A stretch of DNA of 64,000 nt from positions 62,001-126,000 of the forward strand of contig NZ_JAJSOH010000008.1 of assembly GCF_021277265.1 (NCBI RefSeq). The letters are read 5' to 3'. The position numbers and the translations under genes are program-made. Below are positions 37,241 to 46,609 of this stretch, in pieces. This DNA comes from Kineosporia rhizophila. Its GTDB lineage: Bacteria; Actinomycetota; Actinomycetes; Actinomycetales; Kineosporiaceae. A model generated the notes under the pieces. The model was not told the DNA's origin. It was given only the letters and a program-made list of their open reading frames with translations, and did no database searches. Within the stretch, counting starts at the first letter, position 1; the number at the start of each line of letters is the position of its first letter.

Positions 37241-38548
37241 GTGCTCACCGCGTTCTTCCGGGCGTTTCGCACCCCCGATCTGCGGCGCAAGATCTTCTTC
37301 ACCGTAGCGATCATGGCGCTGTTCCGCCTGGGGTCGTTCATCCCCACTCCCGGCGTCGACTTCTCGGCCGTGCGGCGTTGCGTCGATCTCGCCAGCACCC
37401 AGGACTCGCAGGGCCTCTACGCCCTGGTCAACCTGTTCAGCGGCGGTGCGCTGCTGCAGTTGTCGGTCTTCGCGCTCGGGATCATGCCGTACATCACGGC
37501 GTCGATCATCATCCAGCTGCTCACCGTGGTCATCCCGCGGTTCGAAGCGCTGAAAGAAGAAGGCCAGTCCGGCACCGCGAAACTCACGCAGTACACGCGG
37601 TACCTGACCATCGGCCTGGCGGTGCTGCAGTCGACCACCTTCGTGGCGATCTCGCGCCAGCAGGGCGGGCTCTTCCAGAACTGCACCGAGACCCTGATCC
37701 CGAACGACGACCTGTTCACCCTCGGCATCATGGTGCTGACCATGACCGCCGGTACCGGCTTCATCATGTGGCTGGGTGAGCTGGTCACCGAGAAGGGGAT
37801 CGGCAACGGCATGTCGCTGCTGATCTTCACCTCGATCGCGGCGGCGTTCCCGTCCTCGCTCTGGGCGATCAAGCAGACCCAGGGCTTCAACACCTTCTTC
37901 CTGGTGATCGGCATCGGGCTGCTGATCATGGCCGCGGTCATCTTCGTCGAGCAGAGCCAGCGCCGGATCCCGGTGCAGTACGCCAAGCGTCAGGTCGGCC
38001 GGCGGGCCTACGGCGGCACCACGACGTACATCCCGATCAAGGTCAACATGGCCGGCGTGATCCCGGTGATCTTCGCGTCGTCGCTGCTCTACCTGCCCGC
38101 CCTGATCGCCCAGTTCCAGCAGAACAGCACGGCCGGATGGGTGAGGTGGATCAACGACCACCTGGTCCAGGGCGACCACCCGTACTACATCACGGCCTAC
38201 TTCCTGCTGATCGTGTTCTTCACCTACTTCTACGTGGCGATCACCTTCAACCCCGACGAGGTCGCCGAGAACATGAAGAAGTACGGCGGCTTCATTCCCG
38301 GAATCCGCGCCGGGCGCCCCACCGCCGACTACCTCGAATATGTTCTGAGTCGCATTACTCTTGCTGGTGCTCTGTATCTGGGCATGGTGGCATTGATCCC
38401 TCTGATCGCGCTGATTCTGGTCGACGCGAATCAGAACTTCCCCTTCGGCGGCACATCGATCCTGATCGTGGTCGGAGTGGGGTTGGAGACGGTCAAGCAG
38501 ATCGAATCCCAGTTGCAGCAGCGTCACTACGAAGGGTTCCTGCGATGA
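37241..38548 (+). CDS. secY: Preprotein translocase subunit SecY
   Basis: 435 residues from the GTG at 37241, set by GGAGG at 37230-37234. Ten membrane helices are visible, beginning with KIFFTVAIMALFRLGSFIPTP. LGIMPYITASIIIQLL and GNGMSLLIFTSIAA are SecY signatures. It forms the protein-conducting channel with SecE from this same window. adk follows after 13 bases. Confidence 0.97.
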   Translation: MLTAFFRAFRTPDLRRKIFFTVAIMALFRLGSFIPTPGVDFSAVRRCVDLASTQDSQGLYALVNLFSGGALLQLSVFALGIMPYITASIIIQLLTVVIPRFEALKEEGQSGTAKLTQYTRYLTIGLAVLQSTTFVAISRQQGGLFQNCTETLIPNDDLFTLGIMVLTMTAGTGFIMWLGELVTEKGIGNGMSLLIFTSIAAAFPSSLWAIKQTQGFNTFFLVIGIGLLIMAAVIFVEQSQRRIPVQYAKRQVGRRAYGGTTTYIPIKVNMAGVIPVIFASSLLYLPALIAQFQQNSTAGWVRWINDHLVQGDHPYYITAYFLLIVFFTYFYVAITFNPDEVAENMKKYGGFIPGIRAGRPTADYLEYVLSRITLAGALYLGMVALIPLIALILVDANQNFPFGGTSILIVVGVGLETVKQIESQLQQRHYEGFLR

Positions 38549-38561
38549 GAGCGGTGCGTCC

Positions 38562-39134
38562 ATGAGGCTTGTGATCCTCGGTCCTCCCGGAGCCGGTAAG
38601 GGCACGCAGGCCAAGAAGGTGGCCGCGCACTTCGGCATCCCGGCGATCTCCACCGGCGACATCTTCCGGCAGAACGTCGCGGACGGCACGGAGCTGGGTA
38701 AACAGGTCGAGGAGATCATGTCCTCCGGCAAGTACGTGCCGGACGAGCTGACCAACGAGCTGGTGCGCAACCGCCTGCTCGAGGACGACGCCGCGGTCGG
38801 GTTCCTGCTCGACGGCTACCCGCGGACCGCTGCTCAGGTGGACGAGCTCGACGCCATGCTGTCCGCCTCCAGCACCCGGCTGGACGCCGTGCTCGAGCTG
38901 ACCGTCGACATGGACGAGGTGGTCAGCCGGCTGCTCAAGCGCGCCGAGATCGAGGGCCGGCCGGACGACACCGAGGACGTCATCCGCCACCGCCTCGAGG
39001 TCTACGCCGAGCAGACCGCGCCGCTGGTGCACCTGTACTCGGACCGGAACCTGCTGCAGCGGGTCGACGGCATGGGCGACATCGGCGACGTCACCGGCCG
39101 GCTGCTGGCCGCCTGCGACGACTTCGCCGTCTGA
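38562..39134 (+). CDS. adk: Adenylate kinase
   Basis: 190 residues from ATG. The P-loop is GPPGAGKGTQ, followed by STGDIFRQNV and LLDGYPRT with the substrate-binding Arg. The LID is short and lacks a zinc-binding Cys cluster, as in other actinobacteria. It interconverts ATP, AMP and ADP. Position between secY and map is universal in the group. Confidence 0.97.
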   Translation: MRLVILGPPGAGKGTQAKKVAAHFGIPAISTGDIFRQNVADGTELGKQVEEIMSSGKYVPDELTNELVRNRLLEDDAAVGFLLDGYPRTAAQVDELDAMLSASSTRLDAVLELTVDMDEVVSRLLKRAEIEGRPDDTEDVIRHRLEVYAEQTAPLVHLYSDRNLLQRVDGMGDIGDVTGRLLAACDDFAV

Positions 39135-39161
39135 ACCACCCGTAACCAGAGAGAGTCGGCA

Positions 39162-40016
39162 ATGCTCGGTCGCGACCGGATCCAGTACAAGACGCCCGAC
39201 CAGGTGCAGCTGATGCGCCTGGCCGGGCTGATCGTGGCCGACGCGCTGGACGCGGTGCGGGCCGCGCTGGCGCCCGGCCTGACCACCGCCGATCTGGACC
39301 GGATCGCGAACGAGCTGATCGTCGGTCGCGGTGCCACCCCGTCGTTCCTGAACTACGGGCACCCGCCCTACCCGGCGACGCTCTGCGTCTCGGTCAACGA
39401 AGAGGTCGTGCACGGCATCCCGGGCCGGCGTGTGCTGCGCGCCGGTGACGTGGTGAGCGTCGACTGCGGGGCCATCCTCGACGGCTGGCACGGCGACTCG
39501 GCGTTCACCGCGATCGTCCCGGGCACCGCCGAGCAGCCCGACGAGCGCAGCCCCGACCAGGTGAAGTCCGACCAGGACCTGATCGACACCACCGAGGAGT
39601 CGATGTGGCGCGGGATCGCCGCGATCGCCGCGGGGGAGCGGCTGAACGCGGTCGGCATCGCCGTGGAGGACTTCGTCGGTGACCGGTTCGGCCTGGTGGA
39701 GGACTACGGAGGCCACGGCATCGGCACCGAGATGCACCAGGAACCGCACGTGCTGAACTACCGCACCCGCGATCGCGGCCCGAAGCTCAAGCCCGGGATC
39801 TGCCTGGCCATCGAGCCGATGCTGACCTTCGGCAACCCCGACACCAAGGTACTTGCGGACGACTGGACGGTCGCCACCGTGGACGGCGGCAACGCCGCGC
39901 ACTGGGAGCACTCGGTCGCCCTGCTCGACGACGGCCTGTGGGTGCTGACCGCCCGTGACGGCGGCGTGGCCAAGCTCCGTGAACTCGGCGCGAAGGTCTC
40001 CCGGCTGGCCGGCTGA
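39162..40016 (+). CDS. map: Methionine aminopeptidase, type I
   Basis: 284 residues from ATG behind AGAGAG. The metal ligands are Asp in SVDCGA, Asp in GDSAFT, His in GGHGIG, Glu in AIEPM and Glu in WEHSVA. It removes the initiator Met from new proteins. No extra N-terminal SH3-binding or zinc domain is present. Confidence 0.96.
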   Translation: MLGRDRIQYKTPDQVQLMRLAGLIVADALDAVRAALAPGLTTADLDRIANELIVGRGATPSFLNYGHPPYPATLCVSVNEEVVHGIPGRRVLRAGDVVSVDCGAILDGWHGDSAFTAIVPGTAEQPDERSPDQVKSDQDLIDTTEESMWRGIAAIAAGERLNAVGIAVEDFVGDRFGLVEDYGGHGIGTEMHQEPHVLNYRTRDRGPKLKPGICLAIEPMLTFGNPDTKVLADDWTVATVDGGNAAHWEHSVALLDDGLWVLTARDGGVAKLRELGAKVSRLAG

Positions 40017-40026
40017 CGGCCTCGAT

Positions 40027-40056
40027 TTCGTCCTCCGGCGTGGTATCACGTAGACT
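40027..40056 (+). promoter_or_regulatory. Candidate infA promoter
   Basis: TTCGTC (40027-40032), 18-base spacer, TAGACT (40051-40056). The -10 is good and the -35 weak. A leader of about 185 bases would precede infA. Confidence 0.5.
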
Positions 40057-40246
40057 TCTGCGTCGGCTCATGTGCTGAATTGCTTCGTCGCCCTCGAGGG
40101 TGGTGACGGCCCGAGACAGCAGCAGACCGTGTCCGCACGAGTCTGAGCCGTCCGGTGCAACGCCTGATCGTTTCCGGCCCTGATCCGAAGGGGCCGGTCT
40201 GCGGCCGGGCGCCGCAAACGAACGATCAACAGGAAAAGCGGAGGAC

Positions 40247-40468
40247 ATGCCGAAGAAAGACGGCGTCATCGAGATCGAGGGCACCGTGGTGGAGGCGCTG
40301 CCGAACGCCATGTTCCGCGTGGAGCTGTCCAACGGGCACAAGGTACTCGCGCACATCTCCGGCAAGATGCGCCAGCACTACATCCGGATCCTTCCGGAAG
40401 ACCGGGTCGTGGTCGAACTCAGCCCGTACGACCTTTCCCGTGGGCGCATCGTCTACCGCTACAAGTGA
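40247..40468 (+). CDS. infA: Translation initiation factor IF-1
   Basis: 73 residues from ATG. The whole protein is the S1-like OB fold, with [20 protein letters not shown] and [17 protein letters not shown]. It blocks the A site during initiation. It has its own promoter candidate and starts the infA-rplQ group. Confidence 0.98.
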   Translation: MPKKDGVIEIEGTVVEALPNAMFRVELSNGHKVLAHISGKMRQHYIRILPEDRVVVELSPYDLSRGRIVYRYK

Positions 40469-40519
40469 CAGACGTACCACTGCCCCATCCAGCCACATGA
40501 CCCACTAGCGGAAGCCACG

Positions 40520-40633
40520 ATGAAGGTCAAGCCGAGCGTCAAGAAGATCTGTGACAAGTGCCGAGTGATCCGCCGTAACGGCCGGGTCATGGTGATCTGC
40601 GACAACGTGCGCCACAAGCAGCGCCAGGGCTGA
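40520..40633 (+). CDS. rpmJ: 50S ribosomal protein L36, zinc-binding
   Basis: 37 residues from [23 protein letters not shown] begins it; Cys11, Cys14, Cys27 and His32 form the zinc site of the C+ form. It lies 51 bases after infA. Confidence 0.97.
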   Translation: MKVKPSVKKICDKCRVIRRNGRVMVICDNVRHKQRQG

Positions 40634-40678
40634 TCAGCCCCGCGTAGCACCACTGCACCGATCTGAGAGAAACAGCAG

Positions 40679-40772
40679 GGCCCGCTTCCGGGGGCCGGGC
40701 GACACGCCCGACCTCGTGGGGCGACACCCCCGGGCTACCGGGCCGGGGACCAGCTCCTGGGTGAGCTGGGTC
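40679..40772 (+). promoter_or_regulatory. Structured rpmJ-rpsM leader
   Basis: Four successive hairpins fill the 186-base spacer: GGCCC/GGGCC (40679-40696), CGGGC-GACAC-GCCCG (40696-40710), GGGG-CGACA-CCCC (40718-40730) and GACCAGCTC with GAGCTGGGTC (40748-40772, one bulge). The two central loops share GACA. The density of structure before a ribosomal operon suggests autoregulation; the binding protein is unknown. Confidence 0.45.
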
Positions 40773-40819
40773 AGGTCCTGCTCCACACCTGGTACGAAGC
40801 AGAGAAGAGAACATCTGCA

Positions 40820-41200
40820 ATGGCACGTCTCGTCGGAGTCGACCTGCCCCGCGAAAAGCGGCTCGAGGTCGCCCTCACCTACATCTTCGGCGTCGGGAAG
40901 ACCCGCGCGAAGGAGACCCTCGCGGCCACCGGCCTGAGCGCCGACCTGCGCGTGCGTGAGCTGAGCGAGGAAGACCTCGTCCGCCTGCGCGACTACCTCG
41001 ACGGCAACTTCAAGCTCGAGGGTGACCTGCGCCGTGAGGTCGCCGCCGACATCCGCCGCAAGGTCGAGATCGGCTGCTACGAGGGTCTGCGTCACCGCCG
41101 CGGTCTGCCCGTCCGTGGGCAGCGCACGAAGACCAACGCGCGTACCCGTAAGGGCCCCAAGCGCACCGTGGCCGGCAAGAAGAAGGCCGGCAAGAAGTAG
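40820..41200 (+). CDS. rpsM: 30S ribosomal protein S13
   Basis: 126 residues from [23 protein letters not shown] and [20 protein letters not shown] are diagnostic, with a Lys-rich C-terminus reaching the P-site tRNA. First gene after the structured spacer. Confidence 0.98.
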   Translation: MARLVGVDLPREKRLEVALTYIFGVGKTRAKETLAATGLSADLRVRELSEEDLVRLRDYLDGNFKLEGDLRREVAADIRRKVEIGCYEGLRHRRGLPVRGQRTKTNARTRKGPKRTVAGKKKAGKK

Positions 41201-41269
41201 TCCTGCTCCAAACCCTAAACATCACAGGGTCCGGAGTACGGACCGACGACCTCCCAGGAAGAGCTTTCA

Positions 41270-41677
41270 ATGCCTCCCAAGTCACGTCAGGCCGCTGCGT
41301 CGCGTAAGCCGCGGCGCAAGGAGAAGAAGAACGTCGCGCACGGCCACGCGCACATCAAGAGCACGTTCAACAACACGATCGTGTCGATCACCGACCCGGT
41401 CGGCAACGTGATCTCGTGGGCGTCCGCCGGTCAGGTCGGCTTCAAGGGCTCGCGTAAGTCCACGCCGTTCGCCGCGCAGATGGCGGCCGAGGCCGCTGCC
41501 CGCCGCGCCCAGGAGCACGGCATGCGCAAGGTCGACGTCTTCGTCAAGGGCCCGGGCTCGGGCCGTGAGACCGCGATCCGCTCGCTCCAGGCCACCGGCC
41601 TGGAGGTCGGCTCGATCCAGGACGTCACGCCCACCCCGCACAACGGCTGCCGCCCGCCCAAGCGTCGCCGCGTCTAA
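41270..41677 (+). CDS. rpsK: 30S ribosomal protein S11
   Basis: 135 residues from [23 protein letters not shown] and [13 protein letters not shown] are conserved. S11 shapes the platform near the E site. It is followed by a hairpin and then rpoA; rpsD, which lies here in many bacteria, is absent. Confidence 0.98.
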   Translation: MPPKSRQAAASRKPRRKEKKNVAHGHAHIKSTFNNTIVSITDPVGNVISWASAGQVGFKGSRKSTPFAAQMAAEAAARRAQEHGMRKVDVFVKGPGSGRETAIRSLQATGLEVGSIQDVTPTPHNGCRPPKRRRV

Positions 41678-41686
41678 TCGTGAAAC

Positions 41687-41718
41687 AGCCCGCCGGCCGG
41701 ACAGAGGGCCGGCGGGCT
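41687..41718 (+). terminator. Hairpin between rpsK and rpoA
   Basis: A perfect 12-bp stem, AGCCCGCCGGCC with GGCCGGCGGGCT, and an 8-base loop; no T run follows. It may lower rpoA expression relative to rpsM-rpsK. Confidence 0.55.
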
Positions 41719-41771
41719 CACCCCCAGCAGGCGTCATATAGCGGTCGCCTGTAGCGAAAGGGAATACACCC

Positions 41772-42788
41772 GTGCTGATTGCACAGCGCCCCATCCTCGC
41801 CGAGGAGGCGGTCTCCGAGCACCGCTCCCGGTTCGTCATCGAGCCGCTGGAGCCGGGTTTCGGCTACACCCTCGGTAACTCGCTCCGCCGCACCCTGCTC
41901 TCGAGCATCCCGGGCGCGTCGGTCACCAGCATCCGCATCGACGGCGTGCTGCACGAGTTCACCACGGTGCCCGGTGTCAAGGAAGACGTCACCGAGCTGA
42001 TCCTGAACATCAAGCGGCTGGTCGTCTCCTCGGAGCACGACGAGCCGATCGTGATGTACCTGCGCAAGCAGGGCCCGGGCACGGTCACCGCGGCGGACAT
42101 CGCCCCGCCGGCCGGCGTCGAGGTGCACAACCCCGACCTGCACATCGCCACCCTGAACGCGAAGGGCAAGCTCGAGCTCGAGCTGACCGTCGAGCGCGGT
42201 CGTGGCTACGTGTCGGCCAACCAGAACAAGACCGGTGAGCAGGAGATCGGCCGGATCCCGATCGACTCGATCTACTCCCCGGTGCTGAAGGTCACGTACA
42301 AGGTCGAGGCGACCCGCGTCGAGCAGCGCACCGACTTCGACCGGCTGATCGTCGACGTCGAGACCAAGCCGTCGATGCAGCCGCGCGACGCCATGGCGAG
42401 CGCCGGCAAGACGCTGGTCGAGCTGTTCGGCCTGGCCCGTGAGCTCAACCTCGAGGCCGAGGGCATCGACATGGGCCCGTCCCCCTCGGACGCCGCCCTG
42501 GCCGCCGACCTCGCGCTCCCGATCGAGGAGCTCGACCTGACGGTCCGGTCGTACAACTGCCTCAAGCGCGAGGGCATCCACACCGTGGGTGAGCTCGTCG
42601 GGCGCAGCGAGGCCGACCTGCTCGACATCCGGAACTTCGGCGCCAAGTCGATCGACGAGGTGAAGGCCAAGCTCCACGGCATGAACCTGGCGCTCAAGGA
42701 CAGCCCGCCCGGATTCGACCCCACCCTCGTCGTCGACAGCTTCGGGGCGGACGACGACATGTCGTTCGCCGAGGACGAGCAGCTCTGA
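41772..42788 (+). CDS. rpoA: DNA-directed RNA polymerase subunit alpha
   Basis: 338 residues from GTG behind GAAAGGGAA. The N-terminal assembly domain has [18 protein letters not shown]. The C-terminal domain, which contacts UP elements and activators, has [20 protein letters not shown] and [16 protein letters not shown]. An acidic tail ends it. Confidence 0.98.
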   Translation: MLIAQRPILAEEAVSEHRSRFVIEPLEPGFGYTLGNSLRRTLLSSIPGASVTSIRIDGVLHEFTTVPGVKEDVTELILNIKRLVVSSEHDEPIVMYLRKQGPGTVTAADIAPPAGVEVHNPDLHIATLNAKGKLELELTVERGRGYVSANQNKTGEQEIGRIPIDSIYSPVLKVTYKVEATRVEQRTDFDRLIVDVETKPSMQPRDAMASAGKTLVELFGLARELNLEAEGIDMGPSPSDAALAADLALPIEELDLTVRSYNCLKREGIHTVGELVGRSEADLLDIRNFGAKSIDEVKAKLHGMNLALKDSPPGFDPTLVVDSFGADDDMSFAEDEQL

Positions 42789-42848
42789 CAACCCCCTGAC
42801 CCGGCCCGGGTGGCTCGTGGCCGGGCGCATCACTAGGAGTTCACCGAC

Positions 42849-43493
42849 ATGCCCACGCCCACCAAGGGTCCCCGGCTCGGGGGTGGTCCCGCGCACGAGC
42901 GGCTGCTGCTCGCCAACCTCGCGACCCAGCTGTTCACGCACAAGTCCATCACCACCACGCAGACCCGTGCGAAGCGCATGCAGCCGCTGGCTGAGCGCAT
43001 GATCACGTTCGCGAAGCGCGGCGACCTGTCCGCGCGTCGCCGGGTGCTGCAGACGATCACGGACAAGGGCGTCGTGCACACGCTCTTCACCGAGATCGCC
43101 CCCGTGGTGTCCGAGCGCAAGGGTGGCTACACCCGCATCACGAAGATCGGCAACCGCAAGGGCGACAACGCCGCCATGGTTGTCATCGAGCTGGTGCTCG
43201 AGCCGCTGACCGCCGGTCAGGCCACGGTCCGTGAGGCCGAGGCCGCCACGGCCCGCGCCTCGCGCGGCAACAAGGCCGTCGCGGCCGAGCAGGCCGCCGA
43301 GGACACCGCGACCGAGGCAGAGAACGCCAAGGTCGAGGGTGACGCCGAAGGCGCGGTCGACGCTGCCGCCGAGACCGAGACGGCGGCCGCGGTGGCCGAC
43401 GACGCGGCCCCGGGCAGCGACGAGGCCAAGGACGCGAAGGCTGCTTCCGACCTGGCCGAAGAGGCTGCGGACGACGCGGTCGACAAGAAGTAA
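42849..43493 (+). CDS. rplQ: 50S ribosomal protein L17 with long acidic C-terminal tail
   Basis: 214 residues from ATG. The conserved core ([20 protein letters not shown] to about residue 120, ending near VIELVLEPL) is normal. About 90 further residues are rich in Ala, Glu and Asp and look disordered. Tails of this type occur in some actinobacteria; this one nearly doubles the protein. A terminator follows. Confidence 0.95.
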   Translation: MPTPTKGPRLGGGPAHERLLLANLATQLFTHKSITTTQTRAKRMQPLAERMITFAKRGDLSARRRVLQTITDKGVVHTLFTEIAPVVSERKGGYTRITKIGNRKGDNAAMVVIELVLEPLTAGQATVREAEAATARASRGNKAVAAEQAAEDTATEAENAKVEGDAEGAVDAAAETETAAAVADDAAPGSDEAKDAKAASDLAEEAADDAVDKK

Positions 43494-43504
43494 GTACTCC
43501 CCGC

Positions 43505-43549
43505 CGAGCCCGTCACCCCTTCCCGGGGGTGGCGGGCTCGCGGCATTTC
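43505..43549 (+). terminator. Terminator after rplQ
   Basis: A 15-bp stem (43505-43519 with 43526-43540) with one wobble, a TTCCCG loop and the tail CGGCATTTCC. Confidence 0.7.
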
Positions 43550-43574
43550 CACCATCGATGCAGAGGAACCGGCG

Positions 43575-44438
43575 TTGGCAGACTCACCCCTGGTGCGGAT
43601 CCGTCTCGACCTCGGGTACGACGGCACCCACTTCAGCGGCTGGGCCGCGCAGCCGGGCCGGCGCACGGTGGAAGAAGTGCTGTCCAACGCACTGGGCACG
43701 ATCCTGCGCACTGAACCGCCCAAGCTCACCGTGGCGGGCCGTACCGACGCCGGAGTGCACGCCAGCGGCCAGGTGGCGCACTTCGAAACCCCCCAGGGGG
43801 CATGGGAAAGCATCCCCGGGCGCAGCGACCGTCCCCCTGCCACTGCACTGCTGACCAGGCTGGCCGGTGTCCTCCCCGCAGACGTCCGGGTGCATGCGGC
43901 TCAGATCGCTTCTGAGGGCTTCGACGCCCGGTTCTCCGCCATCCATCGCCGCTACGCCTACCGGATCAGCGACCATCCCGCCGGGGCACCCCCGCTGCGC
44001 CGACACGACGTCCTCCACCACCGACGTCCTCTGGACCCGGAGGCCATGACAGCGGCGGCCGCCACGCTGACCGGACTCAACGACTTCGCCGCGTTCTGCA
44101 AGCACCGTGAGGGCGCCACCACCATCCGCACCCTGCTCACCTACTCCTGGCAGCGCCAGGAAGACGGCCTCCTGGTCGCTACCGTGCTGGCGGACGCGTT
44201 CTGCCACTCGATGGTGCGGGCTCTGGTCGGAGCAGTGCTGCCGGTGGGGGAGGGGCGCAAACCGGTGGACTGGCCCGCCCTGGTGCTTACGTCGCGCACC
44301 CGGGACCCGCACGTCGCGGTTGTGCCCCCACACGGCCTGGTGCTGGAAGAGGTGGGATACCCGCCGGACCAGGCGCTGGCGGCACGCGCCCGGGAAGCAC
44401 GGGCCGTCCGTACGCTGCCGGAGCCTGGAGACCGCTGA
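43575..44438 (+). CDS. truA: tRNA pseudouridine(38-40) synthase TruA
   Basis: 287 residues from the TTG at 43575 behind GAGGAA. The catalytic Asp lies in AGRTDAGVHASGQV near residue 58. RYAYRI and the C-terminal FCHSMVRALVGAVLPVGEG are conserved. It modifies the anticodon arm of many tRNAs. Its place after rplQ is usual in actinobacteria. Confidence 0.95.
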   Translation: MADSPLVRIRLDLGYDGTHFSGWAAQPGRRTVEEVLSNALGTILRTEPPKLTVAGRTDAGVHASGQVAHFETPQGAWESIPGRSDRPPATALLTRLAGVLPADVRVHAAQIASEGFDARFSAIHRRYAYRISDHPAGAPPLRRHDVLHHRRPLDPEAMTAAAATLTGLNDFAAFCKHREGATTIRTLLTYSWQRQEDGLLVATVLADAFCHSMVRALVGAVLPVGEGRKPVDWPALVLTSRTRDPHVAVVPPHGLVLEEVGYPPDQALAARAREARAVRTLPEPGDR

Positions 44439-44455
44439 ACGGATTGCTGCCCCCG

Positions 44456-44477
44456 CGTCATGTTCTGTTCATGCCAA
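44456..44477 (+). promoter_or_regulatory. Possible PHO-box direct repeat before the nuclease gene
   Basis: Two 11-base units, CGTCATGTTCT and GTTCATGCCAA, share TCATG in register. Spacing and position, 17 bases before the -10 TAGGAT (44495-44500), resemble PhoP boxes that replace the -35 in actinomycetes. Regulation by phosphate is inferred. Confidence 0.35.
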
Positions 44478-44508
44478 AGGGGACCGAACGCCCCTAGGAT
44501 CCTCCAGC

Positions 44509-46437
44509 GTGACGACCAACCGGCGTAACGCCGACACCCAGAGTGATCATCGCGGACGCCGGAGCGTCCGGGCCGGCGCCGCCGCGCTCGCCGCCGCCAC
44601 CTCACTGACCGCCCTCACTGGGCTCAGCCTCCTGACCGCCGGCAGCGCCCAGGCCGCCGCCTGCACGGGCGAGGCGACCAAGATCGGGGCGATCCAGGGC
44701 AGCGGCGCGACCGCGGCCATCACCGGCGCGGTCACCGTGCGCGGCGTCGTGGTGGGCGACAACGAGGGCGCTGCGCCCACCCTGCGCGGCTTCTTCGTCC
44801 AGGACGGCGGGGACAAGGACAAGGCCACCTCGGACGGCATCTTCGTCTTCGCGTCCAGCGGCGCCGACCAGGTCGAGGCCGGTGACGAGGTCCAGGTCAC
44901 CGGTACCGCGGCGGAGTACCAGGGGCAGACCCAGATCACCGCCGGCACTGTCGATGTGTGCGCCAGTGGTCAGAAGGTCAAGGCGACCGACGTGAAGCTG
45001 CCTCTTAAGGCCGCCGACGACCTCGAGCGTTACGAGGGCATGCTGGTCAGCCTGCCGCAGCGGCTCACCGTCACCGAGCACTACCTGCTCGGGCGCTTCG
45101 GCCAGGTCACCGTCTCCTCCGGCGGGCGGCTGCAGCAGCCGACCAACGTCTACCCGGCCGCCGACCCGCGCAGTGCCCAGCTCCAGGCCCGCAACGACCT
45201 GAACCAGCTGATCATCGACGACGCCACCAACGCCCAGAACCCGGACCCGATCGTCTTCGGCCGCGGCGGCAAGCCGCTGAGCGCCGAGAACACGCTGCGC
45301 ACCGGGGACACCGTGAAGAACGCCACTGGCGTGCTCACCTACACGTGGGGCGGCAACTCGGCCAGCCCCAACGCCTGGCGCCTACGTCCGGTGGGTGCGC
45401 TGAACGGTGAGGCCAAGTTCCGCGCCGACAACGACCGTCCCCGCAACAACAAGGTGTCCGGGGACCTGACCGTGGCGAGCAGCAACGTCCTCAATTACTT
45501 CAACACGTTCACCGGCTGCACGTACGGCGTGGGCGGAGCGACGACCGACTGCCGCGGCGCCGAGAACGCAACGGAGCTGCAGCGGCAGACCGCCAAGGAG
45601 GTCGCCGCGCTGAAGTCGCTCGATGCCGACGTGGTCGGGCTGATGGAGGTCGAGAACGACGGCTACGCGGCGGGCAGCGCGATCGCTGACCTCACCGAAG
45701 CGCTGAACGCGGCGACCAAGCCCGGTACCTACGCCTACGTGGACGTCGACGCGGCCACCGGCGTCACCAACGCGGCCGGCGACGACGCGATCAAGGTGGG
45801 TCTGCTGTACAAGCCGGCCGCTGTTACCCCGGTGAAAACGCTTGTACAGCAGGACGAGACGTTCGAGCGGCACCCGGTCTCGGTGACCTTTGCGCAGAAG
45901 AAGGGCGGCGCCCGGGTCAGCGTGGTGGTCAACCACTTCAAGTCCAAGGGCTGCGACGGCGCGACCGGCGCCAACACCGACCAGAACGACGGGCAGAGCT
46001 GCTTCAACGCCCGCCGCACCGAGCAGGCCAAGGCTCTGGCCGGCTGGATCGACGGCACTGTCGTCCCGGCCGCAGGGGACCAGGACGTGCTGATCATCGG
46101 GGACCTGAACTCCTACGCCCAGGAGGACCCGATCCTGCTCCTGACCAGCAAGGCCAACGGCTACACGGACATGGTCCGGGCCAAGTCCGGCAAGGACGCC
46201 TACTCGTACGTGTTCGACGGCCAGTCCGGCTCGCTGGACACCGCGCTGGCCAGCTCCTCGCTGCGCTCGCAGGTGAAGGACGTCGAGGACGTGCACATCA
46301 ACGCGGACGAGCCGTCGGTGCTGGACTACAACACCAACTTCAAGTCGGCCGGCCAGATCGCCTCGCTCTACGCGCCCGACCGCTTCCGCACCTCCGACCA
46401 CGACCCGGTGCTGATCGGGCTGAAGCTCCGTAAGTAG
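44509..46437 (+). CDS. Secreted ExeM/NucH-type endonuclease (endonuclease/exonuclease/phosphatase family)
   Basis: 642 residues from the GTG at 44509, eight bases after the -10 TAGGAT and without a ribosome binding site, so probably leaderless. The N-terminus has RGRRSVRAG (Tat-like) and a hydrophobic stretch ending AQAAAC, a likely export signal. Residues about 45-150 form an OB-like domain found in extracellular nucleases. The catalytic domain has ASSNVLNYF, MEVEND, IIGDLNSY and the terminal SDHDPV. It probably degrades extracellular DNA for phosphate or nucleosides. Confidence 0.85.
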   Translation: MTTNRRNADTQSDHRGRRSVRAGAAALAAATSLTALTGLSLLTAGSAQAAACTGEATKIGAIQGSGATAAITGAVTVRGVVVGDNEGAAPTLRGFFVQDGGDKDKATSDGIFVFASSGADQVEAGDEVQVTGTAAEYQGQTQITAGTVDVCASGQKVKATDVKLPLKAADDLERYEGMLVSLPQRLTVTEHYLLGRFGQVTVSSGGRLQQPTNVYPAADPRSAQLQARNDLNQLIIDDATNAQNPDPIVFGRGGKPLSAENTLRTGDTVKNATGVLTYTWGGNSASPNAWRLRPVGALNGEAKFRADNDRPRNNKVSGDLTVASSNVLNYFNTFTGCTYGVGGATTDCRGAENATELQRQTAKEVAALKSLDADVVGLMEVENDGYAAGSAIADLTEALNAATKPGTYAYVDVDAATGVTNAAGDDAIKVGLLYKPAAVTPVKTLVQQDETFERHPVSVTFAQKKGGARVSVVVNHFKSKGCDGATGANTDQNDGQSCFNARRTEQAKALAGWIDGTVVPAAGDQDVLIIGDLNSYAQEDPILLLTSKANGYTDMVRAKSGKDAYSYVFDGQSGSLDTALASSSLRSQVKDVEDVHINADEPSVLDYNTNFKSAGQIASLYAPDRFRTSDHDPVLIGLKLRK

Positions 46438-46457
46438 AAGAGCTTCCAACAGGGGAC

Positions 46458-46530
46458 GTCCGCGAGCCTCGCAAAGAGGCCCGCGGACTGGGGGCACCTC
46501 CCGGCCCTCCAGGGCTGGGGGACCTTTGTT
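46458..46530 (+). terminator. Double hairpin terminator after the nuclease gene
   Basis: The first hairpin pairs GTCCGCG with CGCGGAC and GCCTC with GAGGC around GCAAA. The second is built on GCCC/GGGC near 46504-46515 and is followed by GGACCTTTGTTGT. Confidence 0.55.
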
Positions 46531-46609
46531 GTCGGGTTCGGGAACGATGGGCCGAACTCACCCGGGTCACGAATGGCGATCGCGGCCCGGAAGTGCCAGG
46601 GTCACCTCC

